DNA of 64,000 bases from Paradevosia shaoguanensis (GCF_016801025.1 NZ_CP068983.1:1550001-1614000); one strand, 5' to 3'; shown: positions 43,201 through 51,197, numbered from the stretch's first letter. Numbers and translations: made by a program. Notes: a model not told the origin generated them from the letters alone.

Positions 43201-44559
43201 GTGCATTACCTGCTGGAACCTGGCTGGAAGGCCGATGCCGCCATTCAGGGGCTGGGCCGCACCAACCGGACCAATCAGGCGCAGCCGCCGCTCTTCCGCC
43301 CCATCGCTACGGATGTCAAAGCCGAGAAGCGCTTCCTCTCGACCATCGCCCGCCGTCTCGACACGCTGGGCGCGATCACGCGCGGCCAGCGCCAGACCGG
43401 CGGTCAGGGGCTGTTCCGTCCGGAGGATAATCTGGAATCCGCCTATGCCCGCGACGCGCTGCGCCAGCTCTATCTGCTGATTGTGCGCGGCAAGGTCGAG
43501 GGCTGCTCGCTGGAGCGGTTTGAAACCGCTACCGGGCTGAAGCTGATGGACAGCAACGGTGTGAAGGACGACCTGCCACCGATCACCACCTTCCTCAACC
43601 GCCTGCTGGCGCTGACCATCGAGTTGCAGGGTATCCTGTTCTCAGCCTTCGAGCAGCTTCTGCAGGCCCGGATCGATGGGGCAATTGCATCCGGCACCTA
43701 TGACATGGGGCTGGAAACGCTGCAGGCCGAAAGTTTCATCGTCACAGACCGGCAGGTAATCCACACCCATCCCGGCACCGGCGCGGAAACCCGGCTCCTG
43801 ACGCTCACCGAGCGCAAGCGCAATCAGCCGGTCACGCTCGATTCATCCCTGGCTGAACTGGATAATCCCCGCGCAAGATTGCTCATCAACGAGCGATCCG
43901 GTCGTGCCGCCGTGCAGATCCCGACCACCAGCGTCATGCTGGATGATGGCGAGATTGAACGGCGCGTGCGGCTGATCCGGCCGATGGAGGCGATGAACAT
44001 TCCGGTGCGGGCGATGGGCGAGACCCATTGGATCGAGGCTGGCCGTGCCGCCTTCACTACAGCCTGGAAGGCGGAACTGGCCGAGGTGCCGGAATTCACC
44101 GACAGCATCCTGCATATGGTGACGGGGCTCCTTCTGCCAATCTGGAAACGCCTGCCGCAGGACTCCTCCCGCGTCTATCGGCTCCAGACCGACGAGGGAG
44201 AACGCATCATCGGTCGTCGGGTATCGCCGGCCTGGGCCACCAATGCCTCGACCAGCGGCGTTACCAGCAACCTGTCACCGGATGCCGCCTATGCCGCGCT
44301 GATCGAAGGTCGCACGATCCTTGATCTCGCCGAGGGCCTGCAACTGCGCCGCGTCCGCGTCATGGGCGCCAACCGGATCGAACTGACCGGCTTTACTGAT
44401 GCAATGCGTGACCGGCTGCGGGTCTATGGCCTCTTCAGCGAGATCATCTCGTGGAAACTGCGCTTCTTCGTGCCCGTCGATGCAACGGGGCCGGAGATCA
44501 TCGGCAAACTGCTTGACCGCTTCCCGGTTGAGCGCATCGGTGAGCGGGAGGCCGCATAA
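40237..44559 (+). CDS. Methyltransferase / strawberry-notch-type helicase fusion
   Basis: A 1,440-residue protein. The N-terminal part (about 95-330) has Rossmann methyltransferase motifs: L-E-P-S-A-G-T-G-L-L near 143 and L-M-N-P-P-F-S near 207, the N-P-P-F of N6-adenine methylases. The middle (about 440-700) is an SF2 ATPase: G-D-G-T-G-A-G-K503-G-R-Q and F-D-E-S-H-S-M near 604. The rest (about 800-1200) matches the strawberry-notch helicase C domain (G-L-G-R-T-N-R near 1005). It may methylate and remodel incoming element DNA. It overlaps the Toprim gene by one base (TAATG). Confidence 0.88.
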   Translation: MNMAFPVTDPVTPLAAAPAILAAANHLLPHLERGQRVDAVTLRGAMETAFGASDATGAWDWKLAYEACEVATVLFLRKYGKALFRKAVSPAARISVLAKIAALLPTQTRRSEESQNFQQFSTPIPLGLAALTAAAITPDDRVLEPSAGTGLLVILAQTIGGSLILNELADTRADLLTQLFPAFAVTRFDAAQIDDHLAPDAVPSVVLMNPPFSVMSNVSRRVADAAYRHVASALARLAPGGRLVTITGAGFGPEAPAWRDAFIRLQARGRLVFSAAVDGAVYAKHGTTIDTRLTVIDKLPADDPTSFPASPGIAPDVATLIEWIEAHVPQRSPVSLPKIVVPASTAAPKTVRGYLARSAAPRPAAAPDNDLEGVELAYETVDWSPPEGTRLSDAIYEEYALQSLRIAGAQPHPTKLVQSAAMASVAPPRPSYRPMLPADIFARLSDAQLETVIYAGEAHADHLAGAWTVDEHFDNVSAAPEDAAGSIRFRRGFMLGDGTGAGKGRQSAAIILDNWLRGRRKAIWISKSDKLIEDAQRDWSALGMERLLVTPLSRFPQGAKITLSEGILFTTYATLRSDDRSEKVSRVKQVVEWLGSDFDGAIIFDESHSMQNAGGGKGERGDVAASQQGRAGLRLQHALPDARVVYVSATGATTVHNLAYAQRLGLWGGEDFPFQTRAEFVEAIESGGVAAMEVLARDLRSLGLYTARSLSYDGVEYELIEHQLTDEQRHIYDSYAAAFAVIHGNLDAAMEAANITGSEGTLNRQAKSAARSAFESTKQRFFGHLLTSMKTPTLIRSIDADLEAGHAAVIQIVSTGEALMERRLSEIPTEEWNDISVDVTPREYVGSYLQHSFPVQLYEPFTDGEGNLSSRPVFRDGQPVECREAVARRDEMLEQLGSLPPVPGALDQIVQRFGTDMVAEVTGRSRRIVRKGDGASARLAVENRAPSANLAETSAFMDDQKRVLIFSDAGGTGRSYHAELSAKNQRLRVHYLLEPGWKADAAIQGLGRTNRTNQAQPPLFRPIATDVKAEKRFLSTIARRLDTLGAITRGQRQTGGQGLFRPEDNLESAYARDALRQLYLLIVRGKVEGCSLERFETATGLKLMDSNGVKDDLPPITTFLNRLLALTIELQGILFSAFEQLLQARIDGAIASGTYDMGLETLQAESFIVTDRQVIHTHPGTGAETRLLTLTERKRNQPVTLDSSLAELDNPRARLLINERSGRAAVQIPTTSVMLDDGEIERRVRLIRPMEAMNIPVRAMGETHWIEAGRAAFTTAWKAELAEVPEFTDSILHMVTGLLLPIWKRLPQDSSRVYRLQTDEGERIIGRRVSPAWATNASTSGVTSNLSPDAAYAALIEGRTILDLAEGLQLRRVRVMGANRIELTGFTDAMRDRLRVYGLFSEIISWKLRFFVPVDATGPEIIGKLLDRFPVERIGEREAA

Positions 44560-45596
44560 TGTCGCGTCTCAACGCTTCCGAACTGGCGCAGCGTCTCGGC
44601 CGACAGGCCGAGGCGGTGTGCCGCCACTACCTCTCCAATGGCCGCAAACAGGGCAATTACTGGCAGGTTGGCGATGTCCGAAACACGGCTGGCCGCTCCA
44701 TGTTCGTCCGGTTGCATGACAGCACAAAGGGCTTCGCTGGAAAATGGCAGGACTCGGCCACGGGTGAATATGGCGATCTGCTCGACGTGATCCGGGATTC
44801 ACTCGGCCTGATCGACTTCGCAGATGTTGCCGAAGAGGCCCGGCGCTTCCTCAGCCTGCCGCATCCTGAACCACAGCCGCCATCCCGCCAGCCTCGAATG
44901 CCAGCACCATCGGGATCATCCGAGGCAGCACGCCGCCTCTGGCGCATGACACAGCCGCTGATCGGCAGCATCGCAGAAGCGTATTTACGCGGACGCGACA
45001 TTACGGATTTACGCCAAACCGCAAATCTGCGGTTCCATCCCAACTGCTACTGGCGGCCCGAGGACGATGGCCCGACCGAAACATGGCCCGCCATGATCGC
45101 CGCCGTCACCGGCCTCGATGGCAGGATCACCGGCGCGCACCGCACATGGCTGGCCCCGGACGGTTCCGGCAAGGCACCTGTCGATCCGCCGAGGAAGGCA
45201 ATGGGCGACCTGCTCGGACATGCGGTTCGTTACGGGGATACGCAGGATGTCATGGCAGCGGGGGAAGGTATCGAAACCATCCTGTCGTTGCGTCAGGCTC
45301 TGCCCACTATGCCGATGGTTTCCGCGCTCTCGGCCGGACACCTCGCGGCCATCCTGTTCCCGCCGCACCTGCGCAGGCTCTATATCGTCCGTGATAACGA
45401 TCCGGCAGGTGACAGCGCCCGTGATAGCCTGGTGGACCGGGCGCACGAGGCCGGGATCGACGCCATCACGCTCTCGCCCATGATGGGGGACTTCAACGAA
45501 GATCTCGCAACTCACGGGCTGGATGCCGTTCGGGCAGAGATCCGGGTGCAAATCGCTCCCGAGGACGTCAGCCGCTTCATGGCTTCAATAGAATAG
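44559..45596 (+). CDS. DUF7146/Toprim domain protein (primase-like)
   Basis: A 345-residue protein. The N-terminal half (about 1-200) is the DUF7146-type region with C-R-H-Y-L-S-N-G and G-K-W-Q-D-S-A-T-G-E-Y-G-D-L-L-D; the C-terminal half is a Toprim_3 domain: V-M-A-A-G-E-G-I-E-T near 235 (catalytic Glu) and Y-I-V-R-D-N-D-P-A-G near 282 (the D-x-D). It likely makes primers on the transferred strand. Coupled by overlap to the SNO helicase gene upstream. Confidence 0.88.
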   Translation: MSRLNASELAQRLGRQAEAVCRHYLSNGRKQGNYWQVGDVRNTAGRSMFVRLHDSTKGFAGKWQDSATGEYGDLLDVIRDSLGLIDFADVAEEARRFLSLPHPEPQPPSRQPRMPAPSGSSEAARRLWRMTQPLIGSIAEAYLRGRDITDLRQTANLRFHPNCYWRPEDDGPTETWPAMIAAVTGLDGRITGAHRTWLAPDGSGKAPVDPPRKAMGDLLGHAVRYGDTQDVMAAGEGIETILSLRQALPTMPMVSALSAGHLAAILFPPHLRRLYIVRDNDPAGDSARDSLVDRAHEAGIDAITLSPMMGDFNEDLATHGLDAVRAEIRVQIAPEDVSRFMASIE

Positions 45597-45902
45597 CCGG
45601 CACGAGACCGTGATCGGGGAGTACTGATCCTGTCATGCGCATAGACTGCATCCTGTCATCAGCAGAGGACCGCGCCTTGGCCTTCTGAGAGGGCGATCGG
45701 CCCACAAACACTCCGGTCAGGCAATGGCGGCGCCCGACTGATTTCCGTCGGCGGCGGAGCCGCCTTTACAGCGCGAAACAAATCAGCCGGGCTTTGCCAT
45801 CAAGGCCCTCGCCAGAGGCTCGGCCTGCCAGGCCGGAGCGCCCGTGGGCGTGTCTCGCCATGAAGGCCGCGACGGTCGCGGTCCAACTGACGGAAGCATC
45901 CC
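45597..45902. other. Gene-free stretch with hairpins before the DUF2493 gene
   Basis: No gene is supported in these 306 bases. Two inverted repeats are visible: GGCGGC/GCCGCC at 45750-45764 followed by TTT, possibly a weak terminator for the Toprim gene, and GCTCGGCCTG/CCAGGCCGGAGC at about 45818-45839, about 65 bases before ATG 45903. Confidence 0.5.
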
Positions 45903-46829
45903 ATGTACGCGCGCGACGAATTCGAACCCGATCACAGCACGTCCCCGACCGGCCATGCCATCGAAGAACTCGAACTCTATGGCTACCGCCCCTCCGAAGA
46001 CGAAGCCGATCCCCGGATCACCCCCGAGGATCACGTCATCCAGGGCGCAGTCTCCGACATTTTCGACGCCCTGATTTCCACCATGGCCGACACCAGCCTC
46101 GATTTCGACCTCGACGAAATCCTCTGGTCCACCGTCAACACCTTCCACCGCGCTGTCGAACGGATCGAGCGCAAGCTTGACGATAACGAGCAGACGCAGA
46201 AACGCCTTCAACGCGAACAGGACGGCAGCGAGGTTAAATCCGTCCAGTTGGAAACCCTGATCGGCGCGGGACAAAGCCTGATCGAGCGCCGTGACAGCAT
46301 GGAAATCTTCCGCGAGACTGCCGCGGACATCTATCTGCGCACCACCGGAACGCCCTGGTCGCAACGCTCCGGTTCACGGGTCAACCATCGCCAGATGACC
46401 TCGGCCATGATCGACAGCCGCGACTTCATCGCCGCCAAACGCCGGGCCGACAACGAGGTGCTGTTGCCCGCCGGGCCAAAGATCGCCTTCTCGGGCGGAG
46501 ACACGACTGATCACCGGACGATCTGGGCCAAGCTCGATCAGGTCCATGCCAAGCACCCGGACATGGTTCTGATGCACGGTGGATCGCCCAAGGGCGCGGA
46601 ACGCATCGCGGCCACCTGGGCCAACAATCGCAAAGTCGCGCAGGTCGCCTTCAAACCTGACTGGGCTAGACATGCTAAGGCGGCGCCGTTCAAGCGCAAC
46701 GACCAGATGCTCGGCATCATGCCGATCGGGGTCATCATCTTCCCCGGCACGGGCATTCAGGACAATCTGGCCGACAAGGCTCGCAAGATGGGTATCCCGG
46801 TTTATCGCTTCGGGACCGGCAGCGCGTGA
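45903..46829 (+). CDS. DUF2493 domain protein (SLOG-like)
   Basis: A 308-residue protein. The first 170 residues are acidic and helical (D-D-N-E-Q-T-Q-K-R-L-Q-R-E-Q coiled segment). The C-terminal 125 residues are a DUF2493 domain, a Rossmann-like SLOG relative: K-I-A-F-S-G-G-D-T-T near 195, M-V-L-M-H-G-G-S-P-K-G-A-E near 222 and W-A-R-H-A-K-A-A-P-F-K-R-N near 255. SLOG proteins bind nucleotides, some in defence signalling; the role on ICEs is not known. It is preceded by a hairpin-rich region. Confidence 0.85.
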   Translation: MYARDEFEPDHSTSPTGHAIEELELYGYRPSEDEADPRITPEDHVIQGAVSDIFDALISTMADTSLDFDLDEILWSTVNTFHRAVERIERKLDDNEQTQKRLQREQDGSEVKSVQLETLIGAGQSLIERRDSMEIFRETAADIYLRTTGTPWSQRSGSRVNHRQMTSAMIDSRDFIAAKRRADNEVLLPAGPKIAFSGGDTTDHRTIWAKLDQVHAKHPDMVLMHGGSPKGAERIAATWANNRKVAQVAFKPDWARHAKAAPFKRNDQMLGIMPIGVIIFPGTGIQDNLADKARKMGIPVYRFGTGSA

Positions 46830-46852
46830 GCGCTGCCTGTTCAGCATAAGCA

Positions 46853-47353
46853 CTACTGCAATAGCGCCAGGTCGTCCCAACGAATTCGGACATAACGGCC
46901 TGAGCGCTTTGGCAATTGCTTGCGGCTGACCATTCGCCCGGAGACCTGGAATTCCGCATTAATTTTGACCACGAGCAGCTTGCTGAAATGCCTTGATGTA
47001 TCCACCATCACCACGTCTTTGCTCTTGAAAGGAGTGATGGTTTTGATCTCGACATGATCATTTTCGAGCCTGCCGTCCGAACCTTGCGCGTAGGTCTTGT
47101 TCAACTTGATGCCGTAGGTGATGGCACCGAACAGCTCACCGATGTCGCCATACACAGATAAATGCAGGCCCGTCTCCAGATGGTAGCTCTCAGCGAGTGA
47201 GATCAGGTCCTCAAAATACGGGATCATTGATCGGATGGCGTTTGGATACTTCGCTCCCCATTCCTTGTGACGAAGCTGTTCGTCAATGTCTGACCATGTC
47301 ACCCATTCGCCGTCATCATAAAATGCCCGATCTGACCAATCGACTTCTGCCAT
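46853..47353 (-). CDS. Possible PD-(D/E)XK nuclease-like cargo protein
   Basis: A 166-residue protein on the strand opposite to its neighbours, in DNA that is visibly AT-richer than the rest of the ICE. Residues 68-107 read G-D-I-G-E-L-F-G-A near the start and later S-D-G-R-L ... H-V-E-I-K-T, matching the E ... D-x(n)-E-x-K plan of PD-(D/E)XK nucleases. The first 60 residues are acidic with several Trp. No partner methylase or toxin gene is beside it. Foreign composition and orientation mark it as late cargo, perhaps a defence nuclease. Confidence 0.6.
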   Translation of the reverse strand: MAEVDWSDRAFYDDGEWVTWSDIDEQLRHKEWGAKYPNAIRSMIPYFEDLISLAESYHLETGLHLSVYGDIGELFGAITYGIKLNKTYAQGSDGRLENDHVEIKTITPFKSKDVVMVDTSRHFSKLLVVKINAEFQVSGRMVSRKQLPKRSGRYVRIRWDDLALLQ

Positions 47354-47582
47354 AAACTTTAACCCGCATCCTTCCGCCCAACGATATGGTCATCGTAGAG
47401 GTGCAGCAGATACTGGTCCACCAGACGCATAAGCTTTCTCATTCAAACTGCGAGTTTTCGGACAGGCCTGGCCTCGAAAGCCATCGCTTCTCGCGCGGTG
47501 AGAGGAATGCTGCTATGCTGTGATTGCGCCATGGTGGTGGTGGAAGGCGCAGCCGTCCAACCTTTTGCACGGAGTCACCACC

Positions 47583-48023
47583 ATGATCGTTCTCGGAATT
47601 CTTGTTTCCATTGCAGCCATCGCCACCATGTGCTGGCTGCTGTTCAATCTCGCCGTCTTCGCCCTGCCGTTCTTTATCGGCTTGAACGCAGGCATATGGG
47701 CCTATGGCACGGGCGCTGGCTGGCCTGGCGGCATCCTCATCGGTCTTATCGCTGCGGGTCTGACACTGGCGGTCGGTCAGGGCCTGCTCATGCTGGTTCG
47801 TCCGATCTGGGCACGGCTGCTGATCGCTTTGGCCTTCGTCGCCCCGGCGGGCATGACCGGGTTTTACGCTACGCTCGGGATCGTCAAACACATGATGCCG
47901 TCCGAGACCTGGCAGATCATCTTCTCGGTGGTCGGTGCGGTCGCGGTGGGCGTGACAGCTTTCCTACGCGTTGCAGGCATGGCGGCAACCGGCCCTGCGG
48001 ACGGGAGCCTTGCACGCACCTGA
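47583..48023 (+). CDS. Small integral membrane protein
   Basis: A 146-residue, very hydrophobic protein with four predicted helices: residues 2-24, 28-58 (with G-I-W-A-Y-G-T-G-A-G-W), 60-95 and 105-130. No signal peptide or enzyme motif. ATG 47583 is chosen for GGAG 9 bases upstream. Similar small membrane proteins occur on alphaproteobacterial ICEs; a role in surface or entry exclusion could be imagined but nothing shows it. Confidence 0.7.
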   Translation: MIVLGILVSIAAIATMCWLLFNLAVFALPFFIGLNAGIWAYGTGAGWPGGILIGLIAAGLTLAVGQGLLMLVRPIWARLLIALAFVAPAGMTGFYATLGIVKHMMPSETWQIIFSVVGAVAVGVTAFLRVAGMAATGPADGSLART

Positions 48024-48590
48024 ACTGGAGTGACCCGTAGAGGCAGGACCAGAATCGGATACGGATCATCTGCCGTCTTCGTCAGGAGGCGGGCGGGTAG
48101 ATGGCGTGTAAATCTCTGATCAGCGTGAGGCACAGGCACGGCCCATAGGAGCGCAGGACGGTCAGTGCCAGCATTCGAGGACTGACCGAAAACCGGTTGG
48201 GGCAATGCCGATGGCACAGGCCGGAGAAAAGGATGTGCACGGCCTGAAACGCGGGGGACCAGACAAGCCGGTGCGCCGGTCTGGTCGTCCTGATGGAGCC
48301 TCGAGGTTGCCTCCGTCCCCGTTCAACCCCCGTGTCTCGACCGCTCCAAACGGCCTCTTCAATGGCCTGATCTGGCCGAAGACCAGCGCGATGCGCTTCG
48401 ACCGCTCTAGCGCAACAGCGTCGTCACAACTTTCTTCCCCTGCCGGCAAAGCCGACATTCCGCGCGGAACAAGAAAGTTTCTCCTGTGCTATCCAGCCCC
48501 TTTGGGGTGCGCCAGCGTTCGTCTCCGGCCGGTCGATCGCCATAGAGGCCGCAATGGTGCGGGCTCGGAAACGGAAATCGGAGACTTAAA
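48024..48590. other. 567-bp gene-free stretch before DUF736
   Basis: No gene is supported. Two structures are visible: ACCAGAC/GTCTGGT at 48258-48285 with an inner CCGG/CCGG, and GTCTCCG (48521-48527) complementary to CGGAGAC (48579-48585), which covers the ribosome site of the DUF736 gene. The rest looks unstructured. Confidence 0.5.
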
Positions 48591-48917
48591 ATGGCAACCA
48601 TCGGCACCTTCAAGAAGACCGGCTCGAACGAATTCACCGGCGAAATCGTCACCCTCAGCGTCCAGGCCAAGGGCGTGCGCATCATCCCCGACCTGCGCGC
48701 CACCGGCGAGAACGCCCCCAGCCACCGCGTTCTGGTCGGCCGCGCCGAAATCGGCGCCGCCTGGTCCAAGCGCTCCAACGAGGGCCGCGACTATCTGGGC
48801 CTCAAGCTGGACGATCCAAGCTTCAACGCTCCGATCTACGCCAACCTCTTCGACGAAGAAGACGGCGAAACCTTCTCCCTCATCTGGTCCCGCCCCAACG
48901 GTCGCCGTGGCGACTGA
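48591..48917 (+). CDS. DUF736 domain protein (first copy)
   Basis: A 108-residue beta-rich DUF736 protein: M-A-T-I-G-T-F-K-K-T-G-S-N-E-F-T-G at the start and E-I-G-A-A-W-S-K-R-S-N-E-G-R-D-Y-L in the middle, ending L-I-W-S-R-P. DUF736 genes are nearly universal on alphaproteobacterial conjugative elements, with unknown function. Ribosome site GGAGAC can pair with an upstream GTCTCCG. A second, diverged copy is at 55932. A strong terminator follows at 48928. Confidence 0.9.
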   Translation: MATIGTFKKTGSNEFTGEIVTLSVQAKGVRIIPDLRATGENAPSHRVLVGRAEIGAAWSKRSNEGRDYLGLKLDDPSFNAPIYANLFDEEDGETFSLIWSRPNGRRGD

Positions 48918-48927
48918 GGCGCGGAAC

Positions 48928-48957
48928 AAAGGCTCCGACCGCAAGGTCGGGGCCTTT
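48928..48957. terminator. Intrinsic terminator between DUF736 and hipA
   Basis: AAAGGCTCCGACC, a GCAA tetraloop and GGTCGGGGCCTTT form a long stem with A and T runs at both ends, so it can work in both directions. It separates DUF736 (plus) from convergent hipA (minus). Confidence 0.88.
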
Positions 48958-49011
48958 CCCGTGCCCGCGGGAAAGCCGCCAGGCCCGGTGACCTGTCCGG
49001 GCTGGAACTGC

Positions 49012-50253
49012 TCAGCCGGTCAGGATCGGGATCATGGTTTTCACATGGGCGTCGATCCGTTCCAGCACGAGCGGGGGGACCACTTCGCGTTCCGGCAGGG
49101 TCCACCATTTTGCATCGATGCGTTTCACCGTCTCGACAACGGCCTTGAGCACGGCTGGCTCGGGAAGCCTTGCCCGATTGGCAAACGTCTTCCAGCGGGC
49201 CGGAGCCAGGCCCTTGAAGGCCCGCTCGCCGCCCAGAGACAGCGCCAGCCCATCTGCCGGAATATAGGGAACGGTCGAAAGCATGTCGTAGATCGGTGCA
49301 AGAGCGGGCGTGTCGCCGTCGCCCGGATAGATCAGCGACCAGTTCTTGAGGTGCATGTCGCCATTGCCCATGACCACCGAGAAGGTCAGCCGCCGGACAA
49401 ACTCCAGCGCGGTGAACGGCGAGATCGCAACATTCAGCACAGAGGCGATGTCGTGGGAGGCGGCGCCATCATATTTGCGCGCCGGGTACAGGCCGAAAAC
49501 CTGCGCGAAATCCTCGATATGGATGCGCTGCCCATCATTTCCGCGATCAAAGCGCCGCACGAGCAGGACCAGCCCCTCGGCAAGTGTTTCGAACTCTTCG
49601 GGAATCCCCTCGAACTGGTCTCGGCTGACCAGTTCCCGCTCAGGCACGTCCATGCCGATGGCTTCGGCAAGCGCGAGGTTCGCGAACTCGTTTTCCGACA
49701 CGCCCGGAAAAGCGGTCGAGGGGAATTTCGCGATATACTGCCCTTCGCCATCACCAAGCGGCAGGGTCAGCCCGCCGCCCTTGCCGGTATTTTTCATCAC
49801 CGAGAGCTTCATCTGCACGCCCGCCAGCGAGAAGCGGGCCTTGGGCCGCCCTTGGGATGGGGCCGCCCCGATGCCCGGTTGACCGTCACTGGGCAGCACC
49901 CGCACCGCCCCCGGCAGATCCGCGCCAAGAGCTGCCAGGAGATCGAAATCATTTCCCGGCCGGACGTTGCCGGCATGGTGCTTCTCCATCGCCTCGCGCA
50001 GCCGGTCTTCGGGCAGCAGGTTGGCAAAGAAGGGCGGCAGGCTGCCTGCGACAGGTCGCGGATCCTTGCGCAAGCCCCCTGATGCCGCGCGCAGCGACAG
50101 GCTTAGAACCGGAATGCCGCCGGTCGCACGATAGGCCGGATCAAGGCTGAAGGCGTTGAAATCACCCGGCGTCCTGACGATTGTGCCAACCTTCGCACTG
50201 TTCAGGAACACGTCCAGCGCGGTGATGGTCTCAGCGGTACGGGCGGCTGTCAT
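49012..50253 (-). CDS. hipA: HipA-type Ser/Thr kinase toxin
   Basis: A 413-residue type II toxin of the HipA family. N-terminal HipA domain (about 10-115), then the kinase: S-L-A-G-V-Q-M-K-L (142-150), ATP-binding Lys in A-K-F-P-S (K176), catalytic loop G-N-G-D-M-H-L-K-N (D299, N304) and the metal-binding D323 in Y-D-M-L-S. All key residues are present, so it should be active; the classical target is glutamyl-tRNA synthetase. It overlaps hipB by 23 bases (ATG 50253, hipB stop 50231). Confidence 0.92.
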   Translation of the reverse strand: MTAARTAETITALDVFLNSAKVGTIVRTPGDFNAFSLDPAYRATGGIPVLSLSLRAASGGLRKDPRPVAGSLPPFFANLLPEDRLREAMEKHHAGNVRPGNDFDLLAALGADLPGAVRVLPSDGQPGIGAAPSQGRPKARFSLAGVQMKLSVMKNTGKGGGLTLPLGDGEGQYIAKFPSTAFPGVSENEFANLALAEAIGMDVPERELVSRDQFEGIPEEFETLAEGLVLLVRRFDRGNDGQRIHIEDFAQVFGLYPARKYDGAASHDIASVLNVAISPFTALEFVRRLTFSVVMGNGDMHLKNWSLIYPGDGDTPALAPIYDMLSTVPYIPADGLALSLGGERAFKGLAPARWKTFANRARLPEPAVLKAVVETVKRIDAKWWTLPEREVVPPLVLERIDAHVKTMIPILTG

Positions 50254-50551
50254 CGTCGCTCTCCGGTTGCGGGCTGAAGGCCGGATGATCATCCTCGGCC
50301 TCGGGGCGCAAAAGCGCCTCGATGGCGGGCACCATTGCCTGCGGGACCAGCATCATTTCCAGCCCAAGCGCCCTGGCAATGTTGATCAATGTCGTGGTGC
50401 GCGCAGCCGCCGCCCCCGTCTCGATGTCGCGGTAGCGCGGGCGCGAAATGCCCGCAAGATCGGCCACCTGCTCCTGGGTCAACCCCGCTGCAAGACGCGC
50501 GCGGCGAAAATGGTCGCCGATCAGCCTCAGTGTTTCTTCTTCCGCCTTCAT
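50231..50551 (-). CDS. hipB: HipB-type XRE antitoxin
   Basis: A 106-residue antitoxin and autorepressor. The XRE HTH is at about residues 10-65 (R-L-A-A-G-L-T-Q-E-Q-V-A-D-L-A-G-I-S-R-P-R-Y-R-D-I-E-T-G), followed by an acidic tail that probably contacts HipA. It lies upstream of hipA in one operon with overlap. Repeated GATCATT sites just upstream (50566-50677) are its likely operators. Confidence 0.9.
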   Translation of the reverse strand: MKAEEETLRLIGDHFRRARLAAGLTQEQVADLAGISRPRYRDIETGAAAARTTTLINIARALGLEMMLVPQAMVPAIEALLRPEAEDDHPAFSPQPESDDDSRPYR

Positions 50552-50859
50552 GTGATGCCTTTACGGATCATTTTTGCTGCACTGATCTGGATGGGTATCA
50601 TATCCAGCGCAAAACGCAAAGAAAATGATCTCCAAACATATCACGATCATTTCCCATGGAGCGTTTGGGGATCATCTTGCGCTGGTCGGCGTTACGGCCA
50701 GCACAAGTGCTGCAATTGCGGCGTACAGGCGAATCAGTCGGGCTGCATGCTCAGCCGTGCAGATAACGCCCTGGCCAGATTCGACGATTTCGTATGGCGT
50801 ATCGGGCGAAGGCGACTAAAATAGCCGTAGTTCTGGAATGCGCGCCGGTCGCGATGGGA
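50552..50859. promoter_or_regulatory. hipBA control region with GATCATT repeats
   Basis: GATCATT or its complement appears at 50566-50572, 50624-50630 and 50645-50651, and a near copy GATCATC at 50670-50676. All lie upstream of hipB in the gap to the divergent XRE gene at 50871, and the region is AT-rich at 50610-50660. This is the pattern of a multi-site HipB operator. No other gene is supported in the gap. Confidence 0.55.
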
Positions 50860-50879
50860 GGTGATCATGCATGATCACC
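50860..50879. promoter_or_regulatory. 20-bp perfect palindrome over the XRE gene start
   Basis: GGTGATCATGCATGATCACC is fully symmetric and covers both the Shine-Dalgarno sequence (GGAGGTGATC) and the ATG (50871) of the XRE gene. A bound repressor would block transcription, and in RNA the hairpin would hide the ribosome site. It also contains GATCAT, like the HipB sites upstream. Confidence 0.7.
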
Positions 50880-51137
50880 GCTCGACAGTCGCGGGCCGCA
50901 CGCGCGTTGCTGGGTTGGACGCAGGAGACGCTCGCTGACAAGGCCCGAATATCGCTGACTGCCCTGAAACGCCTTGAGTCCGAGAACCGGCTCGAGGTGT
51001 ATGAGACAACGCGGGATCAGGTGCGCCGGGCGCTTGAAGCAGCAGGGATTGTTCTCCTGTCCACGGATCGCGGGCAAGGAGTGTTGCTGGTACATGGCCA
51101 AGACGAGAAGAGACACCGACAGATCCATGACGCCTGA
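50871..51137 (+). CDS. XRE-family regulator (possible QseC counterpart)
   Basis: An 88-residue DNA-binding protein with an XRE HTH at residues 3-55 (R-Q-S-R-A-A-R-A-L-L-G-W-T-Q-E-T-L-A ... S-L-T-A-L-K-R-L-E) and the C-terminal E-A-A-G-I-V-L-L-S strand seen in short alphaproteobacterial regulators. GGAGGTGATC is a near-perfect ribosome site, placed inside a 20-bp palindrome. It lies 60 bases before the QseM-like gene. In ICEMlSymR7A an XRE protein, QseC, controls qseM; here the pair is in tandem, not divergent, so equivalence is inference. Confidence 0.8.
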   Translation: MITARQSRAARALLGWTQETLADKARISLTALKRLESENRLEVYETTRDQVRRALEAAGIVLLSTDRGQGVLLVHGQDEKRHRQIHDA

Positions 51138-51197
51138 CGGGCGCGGGCGGCATCATCGATCCGCTGCGGCGGCCTGTGCTCTGTGGCGACCCGCGAC

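Noticed and set aside
48205-50082. 625-residue open frame on the plus strand
   Set aside because: Runs through the DUF736 gene in another frame and antisense to hipA; both real genes have complete motifs.
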